A DNA stretch of 64,000 nt from Pelodera strongyloides (taxonomy: Eukaryota > Nematoda > Chromadorea > Rhabditida > Rhabditidae). Where the stretch lies: NCBI GenBank assembly GCA_036852015.1, contig JAANDG010000027.1:1-64000 (forward strand), written 5' to 3'. Numbering within the stretch: position 1 is the first letter of the stretch; the number at the start of each line of letters is the position of its first letter. The position numbers and the translations under genes are program-made. The notes under the pieces are model-generated. The model was not told the DNA's origin, did no database searches, and was given only the letters and a program-made list of their open reading frames with translations. Of the stretch, positions 36,770 through 47,958 are shown piece by piece.

Positions 36770-37329
36770 TGCATGTAGACTGTAGAGCGGAAAACCCACA
36801 TAATACATGGAATCAAGTAATGTGAGTTCAATACATAGTAGGAAAGTATTAATATCGGTGAATTTAATTTAATACGAAAAAAAACATGAAGTTAAATAGA
36901 AAAGTGTGATTTAAGCAAGTAAATTACTCCAAAGCCACTAAATAAATCTCATAGGCCCCACTTTCGGCTCCCTTTCGGATAAAGTAAACATTTGCTTTGA
37001 TAAAGCCCCTGCCAGACGGCTTATCCCGCCACCTATATTGATTATATTATAAGACCACCGAATAATAAATTTAAAATTGTTTTTTTTTGTAAATGATATA
37101 TATAATAACAACAAAATAAAGCTCCAAGAGCGTTAAACTTTTAAATATAACAAACACGCAACACATAATTTAAATTGAACAAAATGTCAGAACTTATATG
37201 AAGGAGAAAATATTGTGGCCGGGTGAATTTATTTGTGACTACGACCACAACGAATTTTTTCTACGTTTCAAACATTTGGTATAAGTAGGCATCTGTTCCA
37301 TATTTACAAAATATGTGCAACCGGACCTC
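36770..37329. other. Intergenic stretch with start of an older repeat
   Basis: Mostly AT-rich. From about 37250 it matches the repeat seen uninterrupted at 54530-54712. No gene was recognised. Confidence 0.4.
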
Positions 37330-37810
37330 TTAAAGGGATGGGCTCACTACAAAATCACCTTGTTTTTATGCTTTAGTTTGATTGTACAAAGGTAAACTTA
37401 AACAAAGAGCATAAAAAAAGTTTCTTGAATTACTCCCTAGGGAAGATATTAGGTAAAAAGGGTGAGTATTGATTTATCTTCCGATAACGTGAGTAAACAA
37501 GATAAACTAGGGAAGCTAAGAGATATGGCTGAAACACACTGTTTTTCATTATTTTAAGTAAAATAAACGATCAAAACTACAGTTTATTTTGCTCAAAACA
37601 GTGTGTTTCAGCCATATCTCTTAGCTTCCCTAGTTTATCTTGTTTACTCACGTTATCGGAAGATAAATCAATACTCACCCTTTTTACCTAATATCTTCCC
37701 TAGGGAGTAATTCAAGAAACTTTTTTTATGCTCTTTGTTTAAGTTTACCTTTGTACAATCAAACTAAAGCATAAAAACAAGGTGATTTTGTAGTGAGCCC
37801 ATCCCTTTAA
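37330..37810. mobile_element. TTAAAGGGATGGGCTCA palindrome, nested
   Basis: TTAAAGGGATGGGCTCACTA is mirrored at the right end, and the arms of about 230 bp are near identical, implying recent origin or gene conversion. It is non-coding. It inserted into an older repeat whose empty form is at 54530-54712. Confidence 0.8.
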
Positions 37811-37896
37811 CACAAACGTTGGAATATACGCTTCAGACGTTTCATATAAATATGCGCACTTCGAAGTATCGTTTACGTAGCATACTTTAAACTTAA

Positions 37897-38166
37897 GGGC
37901 GCGTTCGGGTTGCTCTTTCCGAAAGGAAAACATGCAAATTTATCGTTCGGGTTGGCTGTTTCCGAAAGGATTTAATGCTTTGAGAAAGCCAAAAATACAG
38001 TATGAATTTGCATGTTAACCATGCTAATTCATAAATTTGCATGTTCAACATGCAAATTCATACTGTGTTTTTTGCTTTCTCAAAGCATTAAATCCTTTCG
38101 GAAACAGCCAACCCGAACGATAAATTTGCATGTTTTCCTTTCGGAAAGAGCAACCCGAACGCGCCC
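37897..38166. mobile_element. Palindromic element, GGGCGCGTTCGGG family, copy 2
   Basis: GGGCGCGTTCGGGTTGCTCT is mirrored by AGAGCAACCCGAACGCGCCC, flanked on both sides by TAA (likely 3-bp target duplication). The arms contain near-identical blocks with TTTCCGAAAGGA. It is non-coding and nested in the older repeat. Confidence 0.75.
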
Positions 38167-38392
38167 TAAATGCCGCCTCAGGAGGCCATCGCCGTCTGGT
38201 ATTATAGATAACAAACATAAAAATACAAAACGTAAATTTTTTTGCCAAAATGCTAAGGGACTTTAGGTCAACGTTCTTATCGATACACTTTAGACGCTTG
38301 GGCCTCACAAGAGAGAAAACGAAAGGAAAGAAAGAAGAAAAGAAAAAGCGAGCATTTTCTCGTATCTTTGATGTCCAGTGTTTCCACTTTCC

Positions 38393-38447
38393 GAGACAGA
38401 GATAGAGATAGATAGAGAGAGAGAGAGAGAGAGACAGACAGAGAGAG

Positions 38448-38484
<37 letters not shown>

Positions 38485-38602
38485 AGGGAGAGAGAAGAGA
38501 GGAAGGGAGGGAGGGAGAGAGAGAGAGGAAGGGAGGGAGGGAGAGAGAGAGGAGGGAGAGGAGGAGGGGAGAGAGGGAGAGAGAGAGGAAGGGAGGAAGG
38601 GA
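38393..38602. repeat. (GA)n / (GGGA)n simple repeat
   Basis: About 210 bp of purine-only sequence: GA dinucleotides grading into GGGA and GAGGAG motifs. The open frames across it are artefacts of composition. Confidence 0.9.
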
Positions 38603-39378
38603 TGAAATAACAGATGTCCCACTAGAGAGTCGGACAAAAGTGGATGTGCCCGTGGTGTAATCCTTAAGGCCCTGGGTCCAGCTTAGGGCCCCGACCGCTT
38701 TACAAAGAAGAATATGTAGTTATGAAAAATTCACTATTAATTTATTTAGTATATTTAAACAAACATACATACAACTATACTTTTTGTTAGGCAAGCTATT
38801 TTCAGATGTCTAACACTAACAATTTGTGTACGCCAGGATCTGAGTCTGAGGCTATGCTAGCCCTTCTTTTAGTTCCCCACGGGGTTTCAGAATTTATGCC
38901 TTGTTTATTGTTTTCTTTTGAGCTGAGAAGCGTAGATATTTCATCGCTCAAGAGTTTGGCATTTCGAAAAAAACGAGTAAATTCAAAGCTGCACTTTCAA
39001 CAAAAACCGAATCGGAGTGGCATGTCAGAAGGGTTATAAAGCCTAACGCAATTGCTTAAAAAAAAATCAGAAAATTTAAAGGGTAGAAAATAACAAGAAA
39101 ATAATGAACGGCCAAAGCTTGCCAAGATCTGTGTCCGCGGGTTTTGTGTAATAATCTCTAAGTGAAAATCGCGAACATCGAGAAATAAGAAACCTACGCT
39201 AATTAGTGTGCAGTCTATCCGAAGCTGGACCATTTTAGCTGACACTTCGTTTGTTTATTCATTTTTCATTTATGATTGCACATGTATGGATATAGTTAGT
39301 ACTCTTTGCAGCAGAAATCCTAACAAGAAGCATCCCCGAACTTTATTGTAATCAGTCAATTATACAGTGTGTATCCAA
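38603..39378. other. Intergenic stretch downstream of CPEB
   Basis: AT-rich, presumably including the CPEB 3' UTR. No other gene was recognised. Confidence 0.4.
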
Positions 39379-40789
39379 TTATGCTTCCTTGACTAGCGGC
39401 TTATGATCCTCTCGGCTGGGGCAACCGTGCATCGCAGTCCAACAAGATTCACAATAGTACTGTAGACATTCGAGGTGTGGGCAAAAGAAGGGGGCGTGGC
39501 GGCCTGAAATTAGCATAAGAAATTAGCATAAAGGGTTTCTCTCAGTCGCATGCATAGCACGGACGAGACGCGAATTAATCAATATAAGGAAATTATATAT
39601 GATAACTAGTGTGAAAAAATAAAAAGTGAATAATGCATCATATTCTAACATGATACCCCGTTAGTGAAACATCAAGCCTGGAAAAGACAAACTCGCGGCC
39701 TATTCAACTTTGAATGCAAGTTTTTACTGATGACATACTAATCAAAGTATAAACTTAAATGTGAAAATGATTTTCTTATTTATAAGTTATACGTTGGATT
39801 CTCCTACCTGCGCACTCTTCACACATTTGATCGTCGAGCACGTAGGGCTTCATTTCTACCTGCAAATTGTCGTTGTTACAGAGGAAAACCAAAAAGTTGC
39901 CGAAACCAAAAAAAACCGTCGATGGCCGGTCATCAAATGTTTTCGTAAAAAAAACCATTCAGCGAGCGGATGGTGACCACGCGGTGACCAGTTGACGACG
40001 GTTTCCAAACTACGTTAGCACTTGCTCTAAGAAAGGATATTGACTTGACCACGCACTACTACAAAGTACAAAGTACAGTACCCTCTTCTCCACTTCCCCA
40101 TGACTCAGCTGCGCGTATCGATCGGTGATCGCACGCATATACGAGCTGTAGTTGGTGAACGCGACGCGGCCAGCACCTGAAAGTGATGCGAGTGAATGGC
40201 GCGCGATGTGCTACAAGCGAAAGTTCGCTCGGCGACAACCGGTCACTCGGCGACAACCGGTCACAGTGTCGTGAGGCGAGACGCGCGAAAATGTCTGGCG
40301 GCGAAAACCTGGCGCGAAAATACAAGTTATACCATTTTGAAATGCAATCCAATTAACCTACCTTTCGGGTACTTGTACTCGACGTCAGTATCTATTCCGG
40401 CACACGAAACACTACCATAAAGACGATCCATTATGTGAGCGAGCTCCACTAAAGTCCGGTAAAATATGAGCTTTTCAGGGAAATTTTTTTACCATTACCA
40501 TTTGTTATTGATTGAATAAAACTAGCCATGTTTAACTCCAGAAAACACTCTTAAAACAAAACGAGCAAAATACTAGAGGAAATGAGCCACAGTGAGTAAC
40601 TTCCCAATCAGCCCCCTCCCCTGAGTAGAATCCTTTTTGCAATAATTAATTATCGAACCTGCCCTAATTGGTCTTGGCACTCCGCCAACAAAAACAACAC
40701 GCCGTGGATTGATTGGGACGTTGACGTCAACGAGGTAGTCAGCATCGGCCAACTTCCACGGACGAATTTGAACCTAGAATGGATGAAGT

Positions 40790-40825
<36 letters not shown>

Positions 40826-43412
40826 GAGAAAGAAACAATACAGAGAAAGAGAGAAGGAGATTGAGAGGTGTAGCTAAAGAAATGGAACCCGTGTGAGAGG
40901 TTGAATCGTTTACTAGAACCTTCGAACAAAGTCAAAGAGAAAGTGTGAAGCCTAACCCTAAGCCAACATAACAATAGTTGGTAACTGACCAGTTTCTCCG
41001 GGCTAAGCGGACTGCTAATGTAGAGGAAGAGCTTCTCGTCCTCAACAAAACACTGTTGCACGAGAGCACGAACACTCATCTCGTAGTCGAAGATCAAGAA
41101 GACGTAACCTGGAAGATATTACTATTAATGATCTCTACTCACACCTACACACACGTACGCACACACACAAACATACACACAAATACAGACAAACATAAAC
41201 CATTCTGTTCAACGGGTTCTGAACCGCATTCCCTCCCCTTTCTATATCCTCTAAATAAATAATGAAAATGTTATCGCCAACCTTTCGGTGGATAGTAACT
41301 CTTATTTTCATTCTTATTCGGCCAGTCAACGGATAATGGTCCATAAGTCGAAAAGGTTGCGATAAGCTCGTCTGAAATTAAGCTGCATTAGAAACAAGAA
41401 TAAGATGAATACCAGTTTTCTGTGTGCTCCTCATCGAGCTAGTTAGCTAGAACCATTATTCTGCAAGAAATCAATTTGAAGATTTATCTCGAAGAGGTAT
41501 CTCGACTGCTTCAAGTTCAATTTCAAGGGATACAAAGCCATCGGTCTTGTATTTTCAACGTTATTATATATACACGAAGATTTTTCGCCTAATGCAGAAT
41601 CCTGCACATCAAATAAGGTAGAAAATATTTTTTTTAGATTTCAATTCAATAGTGTGTACCTTCGTCAATATCGATTGGCAGTCCGCCTACGAAAACTTTT
41701 CTCGAGTAGACCTCAGGTCCAGGGCTGTATTGGTGATAGTACTTGGCTTTCAGGGCGCGGCTGGAATTCAGGATTACTGTACTACCGTATTCTGTACTAT
41801 GCGATTACTGTATTATCTTATTCTGCACTTCTGTAGTATACCATTAGATGGAAAGGGTCCACGGTACTCTCTCCACGGGGCGTGATTCTGGCAACGTTGA
41901 GGTTACACGACCCTTACAAGTTGATTAATAAACATTTCATATCAAATAGTCTCTTTACGGTTCAGTCGGCTAATTTACCCAAAACAAAATACGGTGCTTG
42001 GTATTAGGCACGATTCAAACTTTAGAGCATGTTTCCTTGAAACTAAACTAACCAAACAGCATGGCCACCAGTGCCGGTCTGTGGTCCGCTCCGACTTTCG
42101 CAATCAATGTGAATGGGTACGGCAGACTCCAAAAGACGTCCGATACCCTTGCAGAGATGTTCATAGTATTCCACGTACTTCTCGTCGAGGAGGTTCACGG
42201 ATGGTCTCTGAAAGATTTTTGCTCATCAAGAAAGTTGAAATAACTCAAGGAGTCAACGCTCAGCGAAAGCGGTGGTACGCATGGAAGACCTTACGATGTC
42301 GTCAAGAGCCAGTACCCAAAGGCAGTCTCTCTAATTTCTATAATCTCCTCTTTAGCTCGCAGGAGAGATGAGATTGCGAGCTTACGCTAGTCCCTGCTTT
42401 ATGCATATGGTCACGGACGCTTTTGCTCCAGCAAAATTGTCCGACAGTATTCCTACCTCCGGTCGATTTGGTCCCTCAATCATGGGCACGCCTTGTTCCA
42501 CTCTATTGTTATTCCGCGCTCCGGCAAAAGTGTCCGTCGTCCGAGCATCCAAAGAGCAGTCCGAGGAACTCGTGTCACCTGGAACGGCGGGAAAATAAGT
42601 TTATTTCGATATTCCAAAAGTGACCAAGGCAAAAAATCGGCCTAATGGGTTTGCGTAGACAGCGTAGAAAAGGATGGATTTCAAGAGTACTTGTGTGCTT
42701 TCATAGACTTGTAACAACGTACGTGACTACGGTAGATTTCTTTATTAATACGCAATGGTATGTCTCCTTCGTGTGTTCGTCTCATAATACCGTTTGTTAT
42801 CAAATCATTTATTGCTAGAATTAGAGCGGACAACAACTCACTCCTCTTCGTGTCATCTTCCTCACACCGCGACGAAGATCCTCCATTCGGGCGCTTAAAC
42901 CGCCCCAATCCGGCGCCAAATCCGGACGCGTCGGCTGTCTGCGGCTGCGGCATGAATGGACCAGTGGGCCGCACCTGCGCCGCGGATGTTGTGGATTGCA
43001 TGACGGGTGCGGAAAATGGGTTCACGTGACCTCCGCTCTGGAATACTTTCATTGGTACTGTGTTCCTGTTAGCCATGGTTTTCAAGCATTCCGGCTGCGG
43101 TTTCGGCTTCAGTGTTTGTTAAAGTACTATCTATACCTTACCGTATACTGACAGATATGCCGTAACCGTTTGTACTAATTCTACGGCAAAACTGGATTTT
43201 ACGTAATGCCACGACCATTCTATATTTTAGGAAAGCAATCAAACAATACAGGTACAAATACCGGAAATGGTGATGCTGTAGGATCCGCAGGACCAAAGGA
43301 TGGCCCAAGACCGCGTCGTCGATCCCTGCACACCGTGTTGAACACCTAAATTAGACGGGTCTTTCTGTATTTAGTTGTAAGATGGCTGTATGGACATTCG
43401 GAATTCTCCCTC

Positions 43413-43450
<38 letters not shown>

Positions 43451-43773
43451 TCCCTCTTCTAACTCTTCACGCCATCCTTTGCCGCGCACTATTCTCTCTC
43501 TGCACCTCACATTTGACTCAGTATTCAATGACAACGATGTATGTTCCTTTAGCTCAACAGCTTCAACTCTTTCAGACTAAATTCGACTGGGACACTGGTA
43601 CATATTTGCCGAGAAAGTATGTAGCCGGTAAAATAAACAAAAACCTCTAGCGCGGTGAAGTCCTTCCGACTGAGCAGGTTGGCCTGCGCTTCCATGGCGC
43701 GCGAGTCGCACTGCTGCTTACGCATTGCTGGGCGCGGGTTCGATCGTTCTGCAATTCTAAGGTGCACCAGGGT

Positions 43774-43863
<90 letters not shown>

Positions 43864-43909
43864 GGGGGGGGGGGGGGTGGGGGGGGTGGGGGGGGGGGGG
43901 GGGGGGGGT

Positions 43910-43948
<39 letters not shown>

Positions 43949-43986
43949 GGGGGGGGGGGGGGGGGGGGGGGCAAATTGGGGGGGGT

Positions 43987-44020
<34 letters not shown>

Positions 44021-44746
44021 AGCAAATGGCAACATTTTTTGCCAACATATGGGATGTCCAGGGCTCCTTGCCACACCAATATGTGTCAAAGTGTTATCGA
44101 CTATATGACACCCATATGAGGTTCATGACACTCATATAGGATGTCGTTTGACATACTTCAGGACGATTTTTTGTGCTAAATTGGGCTCACGGTGCATACA
44201 AATGAAGGTGCTCACGATGCGTTTCAAAAAGCGGCCGGTATTTCGCTTTAAAATAGTTAACAAAGGCTAACCAGGCACGTCAATCCATTCGCCGGCCTTA
44301 TGTTCAGGCGATCCTACCGGGGACATATCTAAATCTAAAAATATTAATAGACTGAAATCATGTGCTATATTAAATATAAACAAACATCCGATGTGTTACG
44401 AGTTACCTCTATCTCCTAATTTAAGTCGCGGTACAAGTGATAATATTCTATCTCTCGCCCCTCTCCTGATAATATTCTATCTCTCACCCCTCTCCTGATA
44501 ATATTCTATCTCTCACCCCTCTCCTGATAATATTCTATCTCTCACCTCTCCTGATAATATTCTATCTCTCACCCCTCTCCTGATAATATTCTATCTCTCA
44601 CCCCTCTCCTGATAATATTCTATCTCTCACCCCTCTCCTGATAATATTCTATCTCTCACCCCTCTCCTGATAATATTCTATCTCTCACCCCTCTCCTCTT
44701 CTTTAACATGCGGAGTCTCTTCACCAGCCGATGGTGCCTCTTCACT
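39379..44746 (-). CDS. CPEB2-4-type cytoplasmic polyadenylation-element binding protein (5' incomplete)
   Basis: Fifteen exons chain in phase: 44746-44689, 44328-44272, 43748-43645, 43345-43262, 43037-42842, 42578-42457, 42207-42053, 41760-41660, 41371-41282, 41108-40990, 40773-40659, 40448-40362, 40176-40082, 39859-39808 and 39503-39379. They give at least 519 aa. The C-terminal half is unmistakable: RRM1 (KVFVGGLPIDIDE, SYYPPKGYVFLIF), RRM2 (VVFVGGVPRPIRAVELAHIM, YPKGAGRVAFTN) and a ZZ-type zinc finger (VEMKPYVLDDQMCEECAGRH, then LECLQYYCESCW). VEMKPYVLDDQMC and HKPLVKEA place it nearer the CPEB2-4 subgroup than CPEB1. Such proteins bind U-rich 3' UTR elements and control translation and poly(A) length in the cytoplasm. 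The N-terminal exons are low complexity, and their assignment rests on phase and splice signals only. The start codon was not found. Two introns contain extreme repeats (see 43772-44020 and 44442-44698). Confidence 0.9.
40793..40823. repeat. (GA)n microsatellite in a CPEB intron
   Basis: A short GA run just upstream of the acceptor for the exon at 40773; in the sense strand it reads CT and may serve as the pyrimidine tract. Confidence 0.8.
43408..43454. repeat. (CT)n microsatellite in a CPEB intron
   Basis: A pure CT run between the candidate CPEB exons at 43345 and 43645. Confidence 0.85.
43772..44020. repeat. Poly-G tract (about 250 bp, nearly pure)
   Basis: The plus strand is almost only G, with a few single A/T interruptions and a short GCAAATT break near 43971. 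It lies in a CPEB intron; in the sense strand it is poly-C, ending some 25 nt before the TTGCAG acceptor of the exon at 43748. Poly-Gly and poly-Pro frames here are artefacts. G tracts of this size form quadruplexes and are unstable in vivo and error-prone in assembly, so the length may not be exact. Confidence 0.9.
44150..44251. mobile_element. TTAAAGCGAAATACCGG palindrome, right half only
   Basis: Only the right arm is clear, ending CCGGTATTTCGCTTTAA. The left arm is missing or too diverged. It lies in a CPEB intron, 21 bp from the exon ending at 44272. Confidence 0.5.
44442..44698. repeat. 29-bp tandem repeat, nine copies, with splice-donor motif
   Basis: The unit begins GATAATATTCTATCTC, continues TCACCCCTCTCCT, and is repeated nine times; one copy has a 2-bp deletion and another a single substitution. 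Read on the CPEB sense (minus) strand, every unit contains AGGGGTGAGA, a good 5' splice site. The first such site is the donor used by the candidate CPEB exon ending at 44689, so the exon edge overlaps the array. Confidence 0.9.
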
Positions 44747-44749
44747 CTG

Positions 44750-45251
44750 TAAAATAAACGGTTATATGTTTTGATTTCTTGAGCGTTCGTAAGGAAGCTA
44801 GCTGAATCCGAAGACTGAGGCCGTACAGCCCAGCCCGAACACATTAAAGTGAAAACCCCGATACGCTCCCGATCACTTAAAAAAAACGATTTGTGCCCGA
44901 TCCCGTCCCAAAATGTGCCCGATCACAAACAATACGGCCTCAGATCGCACTTCTGAGCCGAGCACGACATAGAAGCTTCATGTAACTTTTTGTAGGAATG
45001 CCAGAGGAACCCCGTTAAAACGGGCATAACGTGTGATGTGCGCCACAAATGGGCCACGGGTGCGCCAACACGATGCCCTACCACCGAACCCTTATCTTTT
45101 AAAATAAGATTACGAAACCTTAATATTGATACTGTTTTACCTTGTCTACTCCATTTCCCCAAAATATGTCATCATTTAAGGCGAAAAAGCCTTTCTTGCT
45201 CATCTAAAATGATGTTTCGGTAATGATTTCGTGTACTATACTAGTTTCTCC

Positions 45252-45300
<49 letters not shown>

Positions 45301-45641
45301 TTCTACCTCTCTATAATAGTTACCGAATGAAGTTCAAAAACCCACCGTTCAGTTTAAAAAAGCCAGTCACGGCCGGTACCAGAAGTAGAAATAACATTAG
45401 CATAATTCCACGGAAACTAGTCAATTTTTGCAAATCATTTATTGTTTATTTAAGCTGGAGCATACGTTTCGATAGGTGTTTATACTGCGTTTGTGGGTTT
45501 TATGCACATTGTGGCGTTCTAGTGCACAACTGAATGTAAATAAATGCTCACAAAATATACAATTAAAATGACAGTATCAGGCATCAGCATGATAATTATT
45601 GATTGACCACAGATGAAAAACTGTAAAATAAAAAATAACTA
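44750..45641. other. Stretch upstream of the known CPEB exons
   Basis: A (CT)n tract lies at about 45263-45293. No further CPEB exon or start codon could be supported. The first exon may lie here unrecognised. Confidence 0.35.
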
Positions 45642-45960
45642 TAAAAGGGACAGGCCCATCAAAGTAAACCTATATTTACGATTTCGTCTTAATTTTTATT
45701 AAAAGTGTTTATTACAATATATGCAAACCAAATTTTATCGACATTCACCCCGGGGAACTTTTTCCGACGAGCGCATCAACAAATGTATACCGTTGCCTGG
45801 CCCTTCCTCTCGTTGTATATCGCTCTGGTTGTCTGCTCTCCCTGTCTTTCATGCGTAATTTTGCTACTGTGTTATAACATACGCGACGTAAAAGAGTTAT
45901 TAGGACTAAATTGATGCAACTACGGTACCCTTATAAGTTGGGCGCGTCGTAAAAAAGTTC

Positions 45961-45965
45961 CCCGG
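45961..45965 (+). other. Target-site duplication (CCCGG), left
   Basis: CCCGG directly precedes the left LTR and recurs at 50042-50046 directly after the right LTR. A 5-bp duplication is normal for BEL/Pao elements. Confidence 0.85.
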
Positions 45966-46381
45966 TGTTGTAACTCTCGTATTAATACCCGATCGTCACA
46001 ACTGAATCATATTATGTAACAGGATAGTTTGCTATATTCGTCTTATATGTAAATAGTGCTGAATTAGCACCTCACTAGACTGAATATAAGGGCCACGCGC
46101 CCACCCGCTAATCACTTGTCTTACTTGCAGGCCTAGTATTGGGGATCAGGCCCCCCACCTCTGCTACAGTACTCCACGACAGTACTCTCGACGCCGCGTA
46201 CTACCGCTCGGTCTGGTGTGCCCCTCCTCCCTTCTGGAGCTGGCCTGGAAGACCCCGCAACTGTGCACCCCGTCAACCCTCTAAGCCATTCATATTCTTG
46301 GCTGCCGTTACCTCTGAATAAACGGTTATACGCTGAACTATTGTCGTATCTTCACGGTTAATCCTTGGGCAGGGATTAACA
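45966..46381 (+). repeat. Left LTR of the BEL/Pao element
   Basis: Starts TGTTGTAACTC and ends GGGATTAACA. It differs from the right LTR at two of 416 positions. A short open frame within it recurs in each copy and has no recognised product. Confidence 0.9.
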
Positions 46382-46579
46382 GTTGGTGCACCGTCCAGAC
46401 TCGCACTCAGGCTTACAGTACTCAACGATCCATCGTTGCACTGATTTAGCCGTTCGCCCCGTGCAATTCCCTTAGGCAAGGAGTTGTATCGTATCTCTGC
46501 CAAGACGGACTCCCTCCGGGTTGAGGCCAAGATTAGGGATCCCTTCGGGTGAACCCAACCATTTTTCATTTTTAAGATA

Positions 46580-46966
46580 ATGACTATGATATTAAATACG
46601 TGGAGATCACAGGTAACTCATGTTACACGTGAATCTACCGTAGAAGATAGTGGCATATTTTTCGAAATTGAAAGGTTTATCTTTATTAGTGCAGCAATCA
46701 TACCTAAAACTAAACCACTATTTAGTAAGAAAGGGAAAAATATTTTACATGTTGTATCGAATAGAAAGAAAATTAATGATGAAATAGTGTTGAAAATTGA
46801 GGAGTTTGAAGGTGATAATAAATTTAAGTGCAGATTCGAAGATGTGGAAAGGAACAGTGATGTTGACAATAGCAAACAGCCACCTGATGGACAACGAATT
46901 CATAAAGAGAATATGGTTCTCGGCCATAAGACAATGGTCGCCGAAGAGACCAATGGGCGATGTTAA
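46580..46966 (+). CDS. BEL/Pao internal ORF, unidentified 128 aa
   Basis: ATG-initiated frame directly after the left LTR and leader, where gag would be expected. The translation is charged (KLKIEEFEG-like and PPDGQRIHKENMV motifs) with no visible zinc knuckle. It may be a fragment of the element's pol C-terminal domain or a captured sequence; I do not recognise it. Confidence 0.4.
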   Translation: MTMILNTWRSQVTHVTRESTVEDSGIFFEIERFIFISAAIIPKTKPLFSKKGKNILHVVSNRKKINDEIVLKIEEFEGDNKFKCRFEDVERNSDVDNSKQPPDGQRIHKENMVLGHKTMVAEETNGRC

Positions 46967-47455
46967 CATTGACTAAATGATAACCATGTTGTTTAGAACA
47001 GCAGAAACCATAATAATCATTGACAGCTTGAAGTCACCAATGTGGTAAATTATGCGAGTTTAAAACAACACTTATTAGTGAAGTGGCATTGATCACAAAA
47101 ACAAGTGATAGAATTCACCGATATTACCATTTCCAGGAACGCATGATGTTATGCTACATTACTCTAAGTTTGGGAAAAAGATGAAATATTTTAGACAGAG
47201 CCGACATTTCAAGCTCAATTAAGCTAAAATAGTGATTATGTGACCATATATGAAGAGTATTACTAGAATATCATTAACAAGGGACGGCTGAAAAAGAAAA
47301 AAAAAACATAGTACCGTAATCCGAAGAATTAAATAGTCCGAAATTCCAGGAATTGGATAGTATTGAGAAGTTCAATTCCGTCCGAATTCGGAGAAATTCG
47401 TGATAACATTCTATATTCAACAGAACTGCAAAATAGCGGAAGAGCCAACTTTACG

Positions 47456-47858
47456 CCCAAGGATTAACCGTGAAGATACGACAATAGTTCAGCGTATAAC
47501 CGTTTATTCAGAGGTAACGGCAGCCAAGAATATGAATGGCTTAGAGGGTTGACGGGGTGCACAGTTGCGGGGTCTTCCAGGCCAGCTCCAGAAGGGAGGA
47601 GGGGCACACCAGACCGAGCGGTAGTACGCGGCGTCGAGAGTACTGTCGTGGAGTACTGTAGCAGAGGTGGGGGGCCTGATCCCCAATACTAGGCCTGCAA
47701 GTAAGACAAGTGATTAGCGGGTGGGCGCGTGGCCCTTATATTCAGTCTAGTGAGGTGCTAATTCAGCACTATTTACATATAAGACGAAAATAGCAACTGT
47801 AGTACTGTAGCAGAGGTGGGGGGCCTGATCCCCAATACTAGGCCTGCAAGTAAGACAT
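47456..47858 (-). repeat. Inverted LTR fragments inside the BEL/Pao element
   Basis: 47456-47794 is the reverse complement of most of the LTR, lacking its last 10 or so bases and its first part. A second, shorter reverse-complement LTR piece follows at about 47797-47858. They imply a rearrangement between oppositely oriented copies, or abnormal reverse transcription, before the present insertion. Confidence 0.8.
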
Positions 47859-47958
47859 CGTCGTAACGAGTGTAACGGACACTGAAACACACGAACAGAC
47901 GCTCATTAGTCACCGATACAGTAATATCGAGAAATGTGCAAAGATAACCGTCATCGTA

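Larger units (their letters stand above)
37250..38215. repeat. Older dispersed repeat split by two palindromes
   Basis: Pieces at 37250-37329, 37811-37896 and 38167-38215 align in order with 54530-54712. The shared phrases are TTCTACGTTTCA..ACATTTGG, TCAGACGTTTCATATAA and CGCCTCAGG..CGCCGTCTGG. The gaps are exactly filled by the palindromic elements at 37330-37810 and 37897-38166, which shows that both inserted after this repeat. Confidence 0.6.

Noticed and set aside
38305..38637. 110-codon Ser/Leu/Pro and 75-codon Arg/Glu frames
   Set aside because: They arise from the GA/CT simple repeat.
41838..41895. Extra CPEB exon (frame with RGPFPSNG)
   Set aside because: The exons at 42207-42053 and 41760-41660 already join in phase, and including this segment breaks the frame.
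43650..43750. tRNA-derived SINE head (GGGTTCGATC with an A-box-like upstream)
   Set aside because: The acceptor, D-arm and spacing are poor, and the segment fits in phase as a CPEB exon; the resemblance is weak.
43549..44119. Open frames of 110-176 codons rich in Pro or Gly
   Set aside because: They are read-through of the poly-G/poly-C tract in all frames and not proteins.
44442..44698. Possible CRISPR array
   Set aside because: The units are contiguous with no unique spacers, in a eukaryotic intron; a minisatellite.
46139..46321. 60-codon frame repeated three times in and around the BEL/Pao element
   Set aside because: It lies inside the LTR, so its repetition reflects LTR copies and not a conserved gene.
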